Source: Halochromatium salexigens
GTDB lineage: Bacteria > Pseudomonadota > Gammaproteobacteria > Chromatiales > Chromatiaceae
Reading direction: 5' to 3'
Length of the DNA stretch: 64,000 nucleotides
NCBI RefSeq assembly: GCF_016653295.1
Contig: NZ_NHSF01000066.1
Span: forward strand, 1-64,000
Shown here piece after piece: positions 27,061-36,143 of the stretch (its first letter is position 1; the number at the start of each line of letters is the position of its first letter). The notes below the pieces were generated by a model. The model was not told the origin of the DNA and made no database searches. It saw only the letters and a list, made by a program, of their open reading frames with translations. The translations under genes and the position numbers were made by a program.

Positions 27061-30000
27061 ATGCGTTTCACCGACATCTTTGTCCAACGACCGGTCTTGG
27101 CGAGTGTAGTCAGCTTACTCATCCTGATCCTTGGACTGCGCGCGCTCATTGGCCTCGAGATCCGCCAATACCCGGAGACCCAGAACACGGTGGTCACCGT
27201 CACCACCGCCTATCCGGGCGCGAGCAGCGAGCTGGTCAAGGGCTTCATCACCACACCCTTGCAGCAGGCCATCGCCGAGGCCGACGGCATCGACTACCTG
27301 AACGCGACCAGCACTCAGGGCGTCTCGACCATCGAGGCCAACATGCGCCTGAACTACGATCCGAATGCCGCAGTCGCCGAGATCCAAGCCAAGGTCGCCA
27401 GTCAGCGCAATGTGCTTCCCGAGGCGGCACAGAATCCGGTCATCGACTCCACCACCGGCGACTCAACGGCGCTGATGTACCTCGCCTTCTACAGCGAGAA
27501 AATGGATCTGCCGCAGATCACCGACTACCTGATCCGGGTCGTGCAGCCACAACTCCAGGCGCTCGAAGGCGTCGCCAAGGCCGAGATCTTCGGCGACCAG
27601 ACCTTTGCGATGCGGGTCTGGCTCGACCCCGACCGAATGGCCGCGCTCGGCATCAGCGGCGAGCAGGTCGCACAGGTGCTGCGGGCGAATAATTACCTAG
27701 CCGGTGTTGGCCAGATCAAGGGCGAGATGGTCCAGATCGACCTCTCGACCACCACCGATGTCGGCGATGTCGACAGCTTCCGCCGCCTAGTGGTGCGCGA
27801 GAACGGCGGCACCTTGGTGCGCCTGGAAGACATCGCCGAGATCGAACTCGGCGCCGCCAACTACGACTCGGCCACCCTCTACAAGGGCATTCCGGCGATC
27901 TTCATCGGCATCGAGCAGACGCCGGGCGCCAACCCGCTCAATGTCGCCCAACGGGTGCACGACGCCCTGCCCGATCTCAGGGCGCAGTTCCCGGAAGGGC
28001 TCGAGGCACATATCCCCTATGACGCCAGTGAGTTCATCGAGGAGTCGATTAACGAAGTCTTTAAGACCCTCGCCGAGGCGGTGCTGATCGTGCTGTTCGT
28101 GATCTTCCTCTCGCTCGGCTCGCTGCGGGCCGCGATTGTCCCCTCGATCGCGGTGCCGCTGTCGCTGGTCGGTGCTGGCTTCCTGATGCTGCTCGCCGGC
28201 TTCTCGATCAACCTGCTGACGCTACTAGCGATGGTGCTCGCGATCGGCATCGTCGTCGATGACGCCATCATCGTCGTCGAGAACGTGCACCGTCACATCG
28301 AAATGGGCAAGACCGGCACCGAGGCGGCCATTGATGCGGCGCGCGAGCTGGCCGGACCGATCATTGCCATGACCACGACGCTGGTCGCGGTCTATGCGCC
28401 AATCGGTTTCATGGGCGGGCTGGTCGGCTCGCTGTTTGTGGAGTTCGCGTTCACGCTCGCTGGCGCCGTGTTGATTTCCGGCGTGGTCGCGCTCACCCTC
28501 TCGCCGATGATCTCGGCGCGAGTGCTGCGTGCCGGCCAGGAGGCGGGTCGTTTCGAGCAGGCGGTCGAAGGTTTCTTCCAATGGCTCGCGCGCGTCTATG
28601 GCAAGGCCCTGCACGGTTGGCTGCGCTATCCGGGTGTCACAGTGATCATCGCGGTTGCGGTCATCGCCAGCGTCTACGTCATGTACACGATGACACAGAA
28701 GGAGCTGGCACCCACCGAGGATCAAAGCATCCTGTTCTTCCGGGCGACCGCGCCGGAGACCGCCACCGTCGACTACAACCTACGCTATATCGACCAGATC
28801 CTGGATCGCTTCGAGGCGATCCCGGAATACCAGGAGAGCTTCATCATCGCCGGATTTGGTGGCAGTCCGACCACGACCTTCGGCGGCTTCAAGATGTCGC
28901 AGCCCTCGGAGCGCGAGCGCTCGCAGATGGCGATCCAGCCAGAATTGCAGGGCGCGCTGGCGAGCGTGCCGGGCTTCCAGACCGTGATCTTCCCGCGCCC
29001 CAGCCTGCCCTCGCCGGGACGCGGCGTGCCGGTGGAGTTCGTCATCCTCTCGGATGCGAGCTACCAGGAACTCGATCGCCTCGCCGATGAGTTGGTCGGG
29101 CAAGCGATGCAGAGCGGTCAGTTCATGTTCCTGCAGAAGGATGTGAAGTTCGAGCGCCCGCGCACCATCATCGAGATCGACCGCGATCTGGCCGGCGATC
29201 TCGGCATCGACATGCAGCAGTTGGGGCACTCGTTGGCGGTGATGCTGAACGAGGACTACGTCAACTGGTTCAGCCTCGAGGGGCGCAGTTATAAGGTGAT
29301 CCCGCAGGTCCATCGTGAAGCCCGCAACGCCATTGAGCAGATCGAGTCGTACTACATCCGCACCGACAGCGGCGAGCTGGTTCCGCTCTCGACGCTGGTC
29401 GAGATTCGCCAGTCCGTCGAGCCCTCGCAGCGCACCCAGTTCCAGCAGCTGAACGCGGTCACCCTCTCTGGCGTTCCCACGCCGGGCGTGACCCTCGGCG
29501 ATGCGCTCACCTCGCTCGAGGACAGTGCCGCCGAGCTCTTTCCGCGCAATGTGCGTTGGGACTACAAGGGTGAGTCGCGGCAGTTCAAAAGCGAGGGCGG
29601 CGCGCTGGAAGCGACCTTCTTCCTCTCGATCCTGGTCATCTACCTGGTGCTGGCGGCGCAGTTCGAGAGCTGGCGCGATCCGTTCGTGATCCTGATGTCG
29701 GTACCGCTGACCATCGCCGGGGCCATGGTGTTTTTGTTCCTTGGGCTCGCCAGCGTCAATATCTACACCCAAGTGGGGATGATCACCCTGATCGGGCTGA
29801 TCGCCAAGAACGGCATCCTGATCGTCGAATTCGCTAACCTGGTGCGCGAACGCGACAGACTCGACAAGCGCGAAGCGGTCGAGCAGGCCGCCCAGATCAG
29901 GCTACGTCCCATTCTGATGACCACGGTAGCGATGCTCGTAGCGATGATCCCACTGCTGCTTGCCAGTGGCCCCGGTGCCGTGAGCCGCTTCGATATCGGC

Positions 30001-30144
30001 CTCGTCATCACCACCGGTCTTGGTATCGGCACCCTGTTCACGCTCTTCGTGGTGCCAGCGATGTATATGCTGGTGGCGTCGAAGCAGGTGCAGTCGCTTC
30101 CTGGCTCGCCGGCTGAGCCTCAGCCACGCACGAGCGCGGGCTGA
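27061..30144 (+). CDS. RND family multidrug efflux pump (HAE1 type)
   Basis: A 1027-residue proton-driven inner-membrane transporter of the AcrB/MexB superfamily. The start MRFTDIFVQRPVLASV is the family hallmark. Twelve transmembrane helices flank two large periplasmic loops; the proton-relay aspartates are in TM4 within GIVVDDAIIVVENVHRHIE, and the second-half motif GLIAKNGILIVEFAN is present. It resembles the MexW/MexI/MdtB-like two-component pumps by its short DNA-binding-free layout and missing channel gene. Substrates cannot be read from sequence. Start at 27061 is 4 bp after the adaptor stop. Confidence 0.92.
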   Translation: MRFTDIFVQRPVLASVVSLLILILGLRALIGLEIRQYPETQNTVVTVTTAYPGASSELVKGFITTPLQQAIAEADGIDYLNATSTQGVSTIEANMRLNYDPNAAVAEIQAKVASQRNVLPEAAQNPVIDSTTGDSTALMYLAFYSEKMDLPQITDYLIRVVQPQLQALEGVAKAEIFGDQTFAMRVWLDPDRMAALGISGEQVAQVLRANNYLAGVGQIKGEMVQIDLSTTTDVGDVDSFRRLVVRENGGTLVRLEDIAEIELGAANYDSATLYKGIPAIFIGIEQTPGANPLNVAQRVHDALPDLRAQFPEGLEAHIPYDASEFIEESINEVFKTLAEAVLIVLFVIFLSLGSLRAAIVPSIAVPLSLVGAGFLMLLAGFSINLLTLLAMVLAIGIVVDDAIIVVENVHRHIEMGKTGTEAAIDAARELAGPIIAMTTTLVAVYAPIGFMGGLVGSLFVEFAFTLAGAVLISGVVALTLSPMISARVLRAGQEAGRFEQAVEGFFQWLARVYGKALHGWLRYPGVTVIIAVAVIASVYVMYTMTQKELAPTEDQSILFFRATAPETATVDYNLRYIDQILDRFEAIPEYQESFIIAGFGGSPTTTFGGFKMSQPSERERSQMAIQPELQGALASVPGFQTVIFPRPSLPSPGRGVPVEFVILSDASYQELDRLADELVGQAMQSGQFMFLQKDVKFERPRTIIEIDRDLAGDLGIDMQQLGHSLAVMLNEDYVNWFSLEGRSYKVIPQVHREARNAIEQIESYYIRTDSGELVPLSTLVEIRQSVEPSQRTQFQQLNAVTLSGVPTPGVTLGDALTSLEDSAAELFPRNVRWDYKGESRQFKSEGGALEATFFLSILVIYLVLAAQFESWRDPFVILMSVPLTIAGAMVFLFLGLASVNIYTQVGMITLIGLIAKNGILIVEFANLVRERDRLDKREAVEQAAQIRLRPILMTTVAMLVAMIPLLLASGPGAVSRFDIGLVITTGLGIGTLFTLFVVPAMYMLVASKQVQSLPGSPAEPQPRTSAG

Positions 30145-30159
30145 AACACCTTGTCCGTG

Positions 30160-30176
30160 CCGCGCTTCAAGCGCGG
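30160..30176. terminator. Hairpin between convergent RND and urt genes
   Basis: CCGCGC, loop TTCAA, GCGCGG: a 6-bp GC stem placed between the convergent ends of the RND pump (30144) and urtD (30192). The T-tract is poor on both strands, so it is a plausible but weak bidirectional terminator. Confidence 0.5.
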
Positions 30177-30191
30177 TCAGCCTCTCTTACA

Positions 30192-31169
30192 TTACTCCCC
30201 GAGATAGACCTCAACCACGCGCGGATCGTCCTGCACCTCGTCCATGCTGCCTTCGGCGAGCACCGAGCCCTGGTGCAGCACAGTGACGCGCTTGGCAATC
30301 GAGCGCACGAAGTCCATGTCGTGCTCGACGACGACCACCGTATGCTTGCCAGCCAGCGAGGTCAGTAGTTCCGCCGTGCGCTCCATCTCTTGATGGGTCA
30401 TTCCAGCGACGGGTTCGTCGACCAGCAGCAGGTGCGGGTCCTGTATCAGCAGCATGCCGATCTCGAGCCATTGCTTTTGCCCCTGCGAGAGGGTGCCGGC
30501 CTCGAACCGCGCATGTTCCTGCAAGCCGATGATGTCGATCACCTCATCGATGCGGTCACCCTGAGCGCCACTCAACCGCGCGAACAGCGTTGGAAAGACT
30601 CGCTTGTCCGTGGCCATCGCTAACTCGAGATTCTCGAAGACGCTGTGTTGCTCGAACACCGTCGGCTTCTGGAACTTGCGCCCGATGCCAACCTCGGCGA
30701 TCTCGGGCTCGCTGAGCTTGAGCAGGTCGATCTTCTGGCCGAAGAAGGCAGTGCCCGAGTCCGGTCGTGTCTTGCCGGTGATGATGTCCATCATCGTGGT
30801 CTTGCCAGCACCATTCGGACCGATGACACAGCGCAGTTCGCCGGCATTGACATAGAGATTCAGCTCATCGATCGCCTTGAAGCCGTCGAAGCTGATGTTT
30901 AGCCCTTCGAGATAGAGGATTGGGCCATGGCTGACATCCAGCTCCAGATCCTTGGCCTGGATCATGAAGTCGAACTGTCGGTCGCGTCGGGTCAGCTCCT
31001 TGAAGTCCTGCCCGAAGCCTTGCCAGACCTGCTTTGGGCCGCTGAAGTCGAAGGTACGATCGCTGCGCAGCAGATCGCGGTTCGAGCCGCGGCCGGATTC
31101 GCTGCTCGGAGTCTGTTTGCTGCTCGCAACCGGCTCGCTCTCTGGATGCGGTTCGCTCGTAGAGCTCAT
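30192..31169 (-). CDS. urtD: Urea ABC transporter ATP-binding protein UrtD
   Basis: A 325-residue ABC ATPase of the branched-chain amino acid/urea type. Walker A is GPNGAGKTTMMD, the signature is LSQGQKQWLEIGM and Walker B is LLLVDEPVAGM, all intact. About 75 residues at the N-terminus (Ser/Glu-rich, then DRQFDFMIQAKDLELD) precede the ATPase core, a length often seen in UrtD of proteobacteria. It overlaps urtC by 4 bp. The second ATPase, UrtE, normally follows urtD; here the next gene is the convergent RND pump, so urtE is absent from this locus. Confidence 0.9.
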   Translation of the reverse strand: MSSTSEPHPESEPVASSKQTPSSESGRGSNRDLLRSDRTFDFSGPKQVWQGFGQDFKELTRRDRQFDFMIQAKDLELDVSHGPILYLEGLNISFDGFKAIDELNLYVNAGELRCVIGPNGAGKTTMMDIITGKTRPDSGTAFFGQKIDLLKLSEPEIAEVGIGRKFQKPTVFEQHSVFENLELAMATDKRVFPTLFARLSGAQGDRIDEVIDIIGLQEHARFEAGTLSQGQKQWLEIGMLLIQDPHLLLVDEPVAGMTHQEMERTAELLTSLAGKHTVVVVEHDMDFVRSIAKRVTVLHQGSVLAEGSMDEVQDDPRVVEVYLGE

Positions 31170-32287
31170 GCGCTCGCCTCCTGAATCGTCTTAGGCTCGG
31201 CGCGGCGGCGCTTTAAGGTCTTCAGCAGTCCCGCGATGCCCGTAGGCAGGAAGACAGTCACCAGCACGAACAACCCGCCAAGCACGAACAGCCAGGCCTC
31301 CGGGAAGGCACCGGTAAACACGGTCTTGCCGTAATTGACCAACACCGCGCCGATCACCGCGCCATAGAGGGTCGCGCGGCCGCCGATCGCGACCCAGAAC
31401 ACCAGTTCGATCGAGTTGAGCGGCGAGAACTCGCCCGGATTGATGATGCCGACCTGGGGCACATAAAGCGCGCCCGCCATCCCGGCCAGCGCCGCCGAGA
31501 AGGTCCAGATTGCCAGTTTGACCCGATCCACCCGATAACCAATGAAACGCACCCGCGACTCGGCATCGCGCACCGCGACCGCGACGCGTCCCAGCTTGGA
31601 GGTGACGATCCAGCGGCAGGCCCAGTAGCCGAGCGCGAGCGCCAGCACCGAGGCGATGAACAACCCGATGCGCGTGCCGTCGGATTGCAGATCAAAGCCG
31701 AGCAGTTCCTTGAAGTCGGTCAGGCCGTTGTTGCCACCGAAGCCCATCTCGTTGCGGAAGAAGGCCAGCATCAGCGCATAGGTCAGCGCTTGGGTGATGA
31801 TCGAGAGATAGACGCCGGTGACGCGCGAGCGAAACGCCAGCCAGCCGAACACGAACGCGAGCAGCCCGGGCACCAACAGGATCATCAGCGCCGCGTACCA
31901 GAACTGATCGAAGCCCTGCCAGAACCAGGGCAGTTGCTGCCAGTCGAGGAAGACCATGAAATCCGGCAGCACCGGGTCGCCGTAGACCCCGCGATCGCCG
32001 ATCTGGCGCATCAGGTACATGCCCATCGCATAACCGCCAAGGGCGAAAAAGGCGCCATGGCCAAGACTCAGGATGCCCAGATAACCCCAGACCAGGTCGA
32101 CCGCCACAGCCAGCAGCGCATAGGTCAAGTATTTGCCGAGCAGGGTTACCGTGAAGGTGCTGACATGCAGCGGACTCCCTTCCGGCACCAACAGGTTTAG
32201 GATCGGCACTAGGATCGCGATCACCGCCAGCACCGCCAGCATGATCTGGCCGCCAGTATCGCCCTTGAGTGGTTGCAACAAGCCCAT
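31166..32287 (-). CDS. urtC: Urea ABC transporter permease UrtC
   Basis: A 373-residue inner-membrane permease of the LivM/UrtC family with about ten hydrophobic segments. Typical motifs are LVWGYLGILSLGHGAFFALGG, NNGLTDFKELLGFDL, and the EAA-like coupling region VAVRDAESRVRFIGYRVD, followed by GALYVPQVGIINPGEFSP. It pairs with UrtB. Start at 32287 lies 18 bp after the urtB stop. The frame is intact, with no sign of decay. Confidence 0.9.
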   Translation of the reverse strand: MGLLQPLKGDTGGQIMLAVLAVIAILVPILNLLVPEGSPLHVSTFTVTLLGKYLTYALLAVAVDLVWGYLGILSLGHGAFFALGGYAMGMYLMRQIGDRGVYGDPVLPDFMVFLDWQQLPWFWQGFDQFWYAALMILLVPGLLAFVFGWLAFRSRVTGVYLSIITQALTYALMLAFFRNEMGFGGNNGLTDFKELLGFDLQSDGTRIGLFIASVLALALGYWACRWIVTSKLGRVAVAVRDAESRVRFIGYRVDRVKLAIWTFSAALAGMAGALYVPQVGIINPGEFSPLNSIELVFWVAIGGRATLYGAVIGAVLVNYGKTVFTGAFPEAWLFVLGGLFVLVTVFLPTGIAGLLKTLKRRRAEPKTIQEASA

Positions 32288-32305
32288 GTTGAAGGTTCTC
32301 GATGC

Positions 32306-33964
32306 TTAATCAGCCGCAGCGCGGCCGCGCTGCGGGAACAGCCCCCGCGGACGCTTTTGGATAAACAGGATGATGAATACCAGCACCATGATCTTGGCCA
32401 GCACGGCCCCAGCCCAGGGCTCCATCAGCTTATTGGCGACGCCCAGCGTCATGCCCGCGATCAGGGTGCCCCAGAGATTACCGACACCGCCGAAGACCAC
32501 GACCATGAAGGAGTCGATGATGTAGGCCTGCCCCATGTTGGGCCCGACGTTGGTGAGCTGCGACAGCGCCACGCCCGCGATCCCAGCGATGCCAGCACCC
32601 AGCCCAAAGGTGAGCGCATCGACGCGCGCCGAGCGCACCCCCATCGCGCGCGCCATGGCACGGTTTTGCGACACCGCCCGCACCTGCAGCCCAAGCGCGG
32701 TGCGCTTGAGCACCAACAGCAGCAGCGCGAAGACGATGAGCCCGAAGATCAGGATGTAGAGCCGGTTATAGGTCAGCGCCAAGCCTGGATTGAGCTGCAG
32801 CGAGCCGCTCATCCAGCTAGGATTCTGCACTACCACATTCTGCGCCGAGATGGTCGTGCGCACCAGTTGCTGCAGGATCAGGCTGATACCGAAGGTCGCG
32901 AGCAGGGTTTCCAAAGGTCGCCCGTAGAGGAAGCGGATCACCGTGCGCTCGATGGCGACGCCAAAGGCACCGGAGACCAGGAAGGCGGCCGGCACCGCCA
33001 CCAGCAGCGACCAGTCGGTCAACCCCGGCATCGCCTGCTGCACCAGATAGGTGGTGTAGGCGCCGATCATGATCAGTTCGCCGTGGGCCATGTTGATCAC
33101 GCCCATGACGCCGAAGGTGATGGCCAGCCCGATCGCCGCCAGCACCAGCACCGAGCCGAGGCTCAGGCCAAAGAACAGGGTCTCGATGCTACTGTTCAGC
33201 TGGCGCTTGCGATCGATCGCATCCAGCGCCGCTTTCGTTGCGGCGAGTACCCTGGAGTTCTGCTCTGATTCGAGCAAGGCATTCAGCGCATTCCGAGCCT
33301 GCGGATAGAGGTTGCCATGCAGCACCTCGATGGCCGCCAAACGGCTCTCTGCCTCCGGTTGTTTGAGATCGGCGATCGCCACTACCAAGGCCAGCGCATC
33401 CGCCACCGGCTTGTCGTCTTCAACCGCAAGCTGCGTGCGAACAGCGTTGATGACCAACGGATCATCACTGCCGATCATCTCGCGCGCGGCCCGCAGGCGC
33501 AGCGCTGGATCTGGACTGGCCAGGGTCAGCGCCGCAATCGATGTCCGCAATGCGCTGCGCATTCGATTGTTGACGGTAATCTTGCGCACATCACGGCGCC
33601 CGACCTCGCCGAGGGCCTCGCCGCTCAGTGCATCGGTCAAGGTCCAGCCGCGACTGCCTGCCGGCGCCACATAGACAATGCGATCATCGTCCTTTCGATA
33701 ATAGAGATCACCCGCGAGCAGCGCTTTCAGCAGCGGGATCGCGCGCGCATCACCGGTTTCGGCGATGGCTTGAGCCGCGGCCTCTTTCACCTTGAACGAG
33801 CGATCCGTCAACCGCGAAACCTGCTCGTTAAAGGCAGCAGCTAGAACTGTTGCAGGTTCAGCTTTAGGAGTGGCCGTGCTGCTCGTCGCCGTGATCAACA
33901 ATAGCAGCAGACCGAGCATCCTCACCCATTTGCGACCGCTGCCACCAACGCCGAACCTAGACAT
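32306..33964 (-). CDS. urtB: Urea ABC transporter permease UrtB
   Basis: A 552-residue permease (from the ATG at 33964). A signal-like segment (about 16-30) is followed by a helical periplasmic domain of about 230 residues (SFKVKEAAAQAIAETGDARA; NRMRSALRTSIAALTLASP), then the LivH-like membrane domain beginning SIETLFFGLSLGSVLVLAAI with GVMGVINMAHGELIMIGAY. This two-part structure is usual for UrtB. ATGs at 34027, 33964 and 33919 are all possible; none has a good ribosome site. The expected upstream partner urtA survives only as a remnant at 34065-34277. Confidence 0.88.
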   Translation of the reverse strand: MSRFGVGGSGRKWVRMLGLLLLLITATSSTATPKAEPATVLAAAFNEQVSRLTDRSFKVKEAAAQAIAETGDARAIPLLKALLAGDLYYRKDDDRIVYVAPAGSRGWTLTDALSGEALGEVGRRDVRKITVNNRMRSALRTSIAALTLASPDPALRLRAAREMIGSDDPLVINAVRTQLAVEDDKPVADALALVVAIADLKQPEAESRLAAIEVLHGNLYPQARNALNALLESEQNSRVLAATKAALDAIDRKRQLNSSIETLFFGLSLGSVLVLAAIGLAITFGVMGVINMAHGELIMIGAYTTYLVQQAMPGLTDWSLLVAVPAAFLVSGAFGVAIERTVIRFLYGRPLETLLATFGISLILQQLVRTTISAQNVVVQNPSWMSGSLQLNPGLALTYNRLYILIFGLIVFALLLLVLKRTALGLQVRAVSQNRAMARAMGVRSARVDALTFGLGAGIAGIAGVALSQLTNVGPNMGQAYIIDSFMVVVFGGVGNLWGTLIAGMTLGVANKLMEPWAGAVLAKIMVLVFIILFIQKRPRGLFPQRGRAAAD

Positions 33965-34064
33965 AATCTTAATCGACCGCACGAGGAAACGAAGGAATGG
34001 GAACCCAACCGGCAACCGGACCTCCAAGCCGAAGCCATCCTTGGCACCAGGTCGGCATCAGTGC

Positions 34065-34277
34065 CTACTCGGCTGGCTGCTCGGCACCGAGGCACTTCTC
34101 GGTCTCGGTATTGTGTAATTGCCGCAGTTGATCGGGTCCGTCCAAGTCGGCGATCAGATCCTTGGAGCCCTCCAGATAGTCAGACCAGGCTTCAGGTCAG
34201 CATCAGCACCGTATCTTTCAGCACCGTATCTTTCAGCGTGGTCTCGCTGATCGCCATGGTGCCGGAGAATGAATATC
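34065..34277 (-). pseudogene. urtA: urtA remnant (urea-binding protein), collapsed
   Basis: Reading the minus strand, the segment just upstream of urtB contains the N-terminal UrtA hallmark SFSGTMAISETTLKDTVL (34200-34268) and, after a TGA and a +1 frame change, the C-terminal UrtA hallmark EAWSDYLEGSKDLIADLD...NTETEKCLG ending in TAG at 34065. A full UrtA has about 400-430 residues; here about 60 codons remain, so most of the gene between these two ends is deleted. A 15-bp tandem duplication lies in the first part. The signal peptide is also gone. Identity rests on my memory of UrtA motifs and on its place directly before urtB. Confidence 0.72.
34204..34233. repeat. 15-bp tandem duplication in the urtA remnant
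   Basis: CAGCACCGTATCTTT occurs twice in direct succession (34204-34218 and 34219-34233), with a further CAGC following. On the coding strand this doubles the pentapeptide KDTVL of the UrtA N-terminal motif. It keeps the frame. Confidence 0.9.
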
Positions 34278-34281
34278 ACTC

Positions 34282-34301
34282 TGGTGCAAGATTGTGCACC
34301 A
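34282..34301. promoter_or_regulatory. Inverted repeat in urt-nifB intergenic region
   Basis: TGGTGCA, six bases, TGCACCA: a perfect 7-bp inverted repeat between the urtA remnant and the divergent nifB. Its form suggests a dimeric repressor or activator site. It lies just upstream of where intact urtA would have started, so it may be a leftover urt operator. No regulator is identified. Confidence 0.4.
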
Positions 34302-34353
34302 AAATGGTGAGTATCGTCCAAGGTCGTAGATACGACAACAGCGAGTTGCGCTG

Positions 34354-34369
34354 TGTCAGTCTCCCCACA
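34354..34369 (+). promoter_or_regulatory. NifA upstream activator site
   Basis: TGT, ten bases, ACA: an exact match to the NifA enhancer consensus TGT-N10-ACA. It lies about 90-105 bp upstream of the start expected from the sigma-54 promoter at 34432-34447, a normal distance for DNA looping by NifA with IHF. This predicts nifB transcription only under nitrogen limitation and low oxygen. Confidence 0.8.
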
Positions 34370-34431
34370 GCCGCATCAACAATCCTGCGCTGATCGACGA
34401 CGAATCAAGCGCTTAGCATCCAAAGAAAAAT

Positions 34432-34447
34432 AGGCACGCAAATTGCT
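34432..34447 (+). promoter_or_regulatory. Sigma-54 (RpoN) promoter of nifB
   Basis: AGGCAC, five bases, TTGCT. The invariant GG (-25/-24) and GC (-13/-12) doublets are separated by exactly ten bases, and only the first base departs from the TGGCAC-N5-TTGCW consensus. Transcription would start near 34458, about 54 bases before the nifB ATG. Confidence 0.85.
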
Positions 34448-34511
34448 TTGACCCCCGTAGAACCTAGCGCGTCGCCGATGCGACGCCGTTATCCGTTATG
34501 GGGATCAAGAC

Positions 34512-36143
34512 ATGGTGCAAGCGGTAACCACTCTGGAGACAGGGCGGCGAACGACGGAGAGCGCGTCCACTGGCGGCTGCGCGTCGAGCGGCTGCGGTAG
34601 CAGTACCGACAAGCTCGCGCATCTGCCTGCAGCGATTCGCGCCAAGGTCAACGACCACCCCTGCTTCTCCGAAGACGCCCATCATCACTATGCGCGCATG
34701 CATGTGGCGGTGGCGCCAGCCTGCAACATCCAGTGCCACTACTGCAATCGGAAGTACGATTGCTCCAATGAGTCACGTCCCGGGGTGGTCTCCGAACTGC
34801 TGACGCCCGAGCAGGCTGTCCAGAAGACGCTGGCGGTCGCTGCCGCGATTCCGCAGATGAGCGTGCTCGGCATCGCTGGCCCTGGTGATCCACTGGCCAA
34901 CCCGGAGCGTACCCTCGCCACCTTCCGCGCCCTGTCCGAGAAAGCGCCCGACATCAAGCTCTGCGTCTCGACCAACGGCCTGGCGCTGCCAGCGCTAGTC
35001 GACGCAATCTGTGAGCACAACATCGATCATGTCACCATCACCATCAACTGCGTCGACCCCGAGATCGGCGCCAAGATCTATCCCTGGATCTTCTGGAACA
35101 ATCGCCGCATCAAAGGGGTCAAGGCCGCTCGCATCTTGATCGAGCAACAGCAGAAAGGTTTGGAGATGCTCACCGAGCGCGGCGTGCTGGTGAAGGTCAA
35201 CTCGGTGCTCATCCCGGGCGTCAACGACGAGCATCTGAAGGAAGTCAGCCGCGTGGTCAAGGCCAAGGGGGCCTTCCTACACAACGTGATGCCGCTGATC
35301 GCCGAGCCTGAGCACGGCACCTTCTATGGGCTCATGGGCCAGCGCGGCCCGACTCACGACGAGCTGCAAGCCCTGCAGGACGCCTGTAGTGGCGACATGG
35401 CGATGATGCGCCACTGCCGGCAGTGCCGCGCTGACGCGGTTGGCATGCTCGGCGAGGATCGGGGAGCCGAGTTCTCAATCGAGAAGATCGAGCAGATGGA
35501 CATCGACTACACCGCTGCGATGCAGCGCCGCGCCGCGGTGCACGCCGAGATCGAGGCCAAGCGTCAGGCCCAACGTCAAGCTCAGTACGAGAAGCGCGAA
35601 CAGGCGATGCAACCGCAGCGCGGTGAAGTCTTCGTCGGCCTCGACTCGCTGACACGTCGGCGCCCAAAAGCCCTCTCGAACGCCCAACCCGGCGTTTCTG
35701 AGAGCTCGGCGGCCGCTACCGTTACCCCGGCACCGACTCGTCGTGCAGGTCGAGCGCTACGCATCGCCGTTGCGAGCAGCGGCAGCGGCGTCATCAATCA
35801 GCACTTCGGACACGCACACGAGTTCCTGGTCTACGAGGTTGATGATCAGGCTGTGCGTTTTGTCGGCACGCGCCGGGTCGCGGCCTATTGCAGCGGCGAT
35901 GAAACCTGCGGCGACGGCGAATCGGCGCTCGCCGGCACCTTGCGCGCCCTCGACGGCTGCACCGTCGTGCTCTGCTCGAAGATCGGCATCGAGCCCTGGG
36001 ATGTACTCGAAGCCGCTGGCATTACGCCGAACGGCGAGCATGCGATGGAGCCAATTGAGGATGCCGTCGCCGCGGTCTATGCCGAACTGGCGGCCGCGGG
36101 CCACCTTGCCGAATTCGAAACCCAAACTGCGCTGAGCGCCTAA
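34512..36143 (+). CDS. nifB: Nitrogenase cofactor biosynthesis protein NifB
   Basis: A 543-residue radical SAM enzyme that builds NifB-co, the 8Fe core precursor of the nitrogenase cofactor, inserting carbide and the ninth sulfur. The radical SAM cysteines are C71, C75 and C78 in CNIQCHYCNRKYDC, with a further cluster ligand region in HCRQCRADAVG. A C-terminal NafY/NifX-like domain (about 415-530; RIAVASSGSGVINQHFGHAHEF) is fused, as in many proteobacteria, joined by a low-complexity linker. The first 35 residues carry Cys-Gly-rich GGCASSGCGSS. It is the first gene behind the NifA/sigma-54 control region and leads a seven-gene unit. Confidence 0.97.
   Translation: MVQAVTTLETGRRTTESASTGGCASSGCGSSTDKLAHLPAAIRAKVNDHPCFSEDAHHHYARMHVAVAPACNIQCHYCNRKYDCSNESRPGVVSELLTPEQAVQKTLAVAAAIPQMSVLGIAGPGDPLANPERTLATFRALSEKAPDIKLCVSTNGLALPALVDAICEHNIDHVTITINCVDPEIGAKIYPWIFWNNRRIKGVKAARILIEQQQKGLEMLTERGVLVKVNSVLIPGVNDEHLKEVSRVVKAKGAFLHNVMPLIAEPEHGTFYGLMGQRGPTHDELQALQDACSGDMAMMRHCRQCRADAVGMLGEDRGAEFSIEKIEQMDIDYTAAMQRRAAVHAEIEAKRQAQRQAQYEKREQAMQPQRGEVFVGLDSLTRRRPKALSNAQPGVSESSAAATVTPAPTRRAGRALRIAVASSGSGVINQHFGHAHEFLVYEVDDQAVRFVGTRRVAAYCSGDETCGDGESALAGTLRALDGCTVVLCSKIGIEPWDVLEAAGITPNGEHAMEPIEDAVAAVYAELAAAGHLAEFETQTALSA

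Noticed and set aside
34061-34393. Plus-strand frame of 110 codons before nifB
   Set aside because: It runs through the urtA remnant's opposite strand, the inverted repeat and the NifA site; repeated SFSTVSF comes from the 15-bp duplication.
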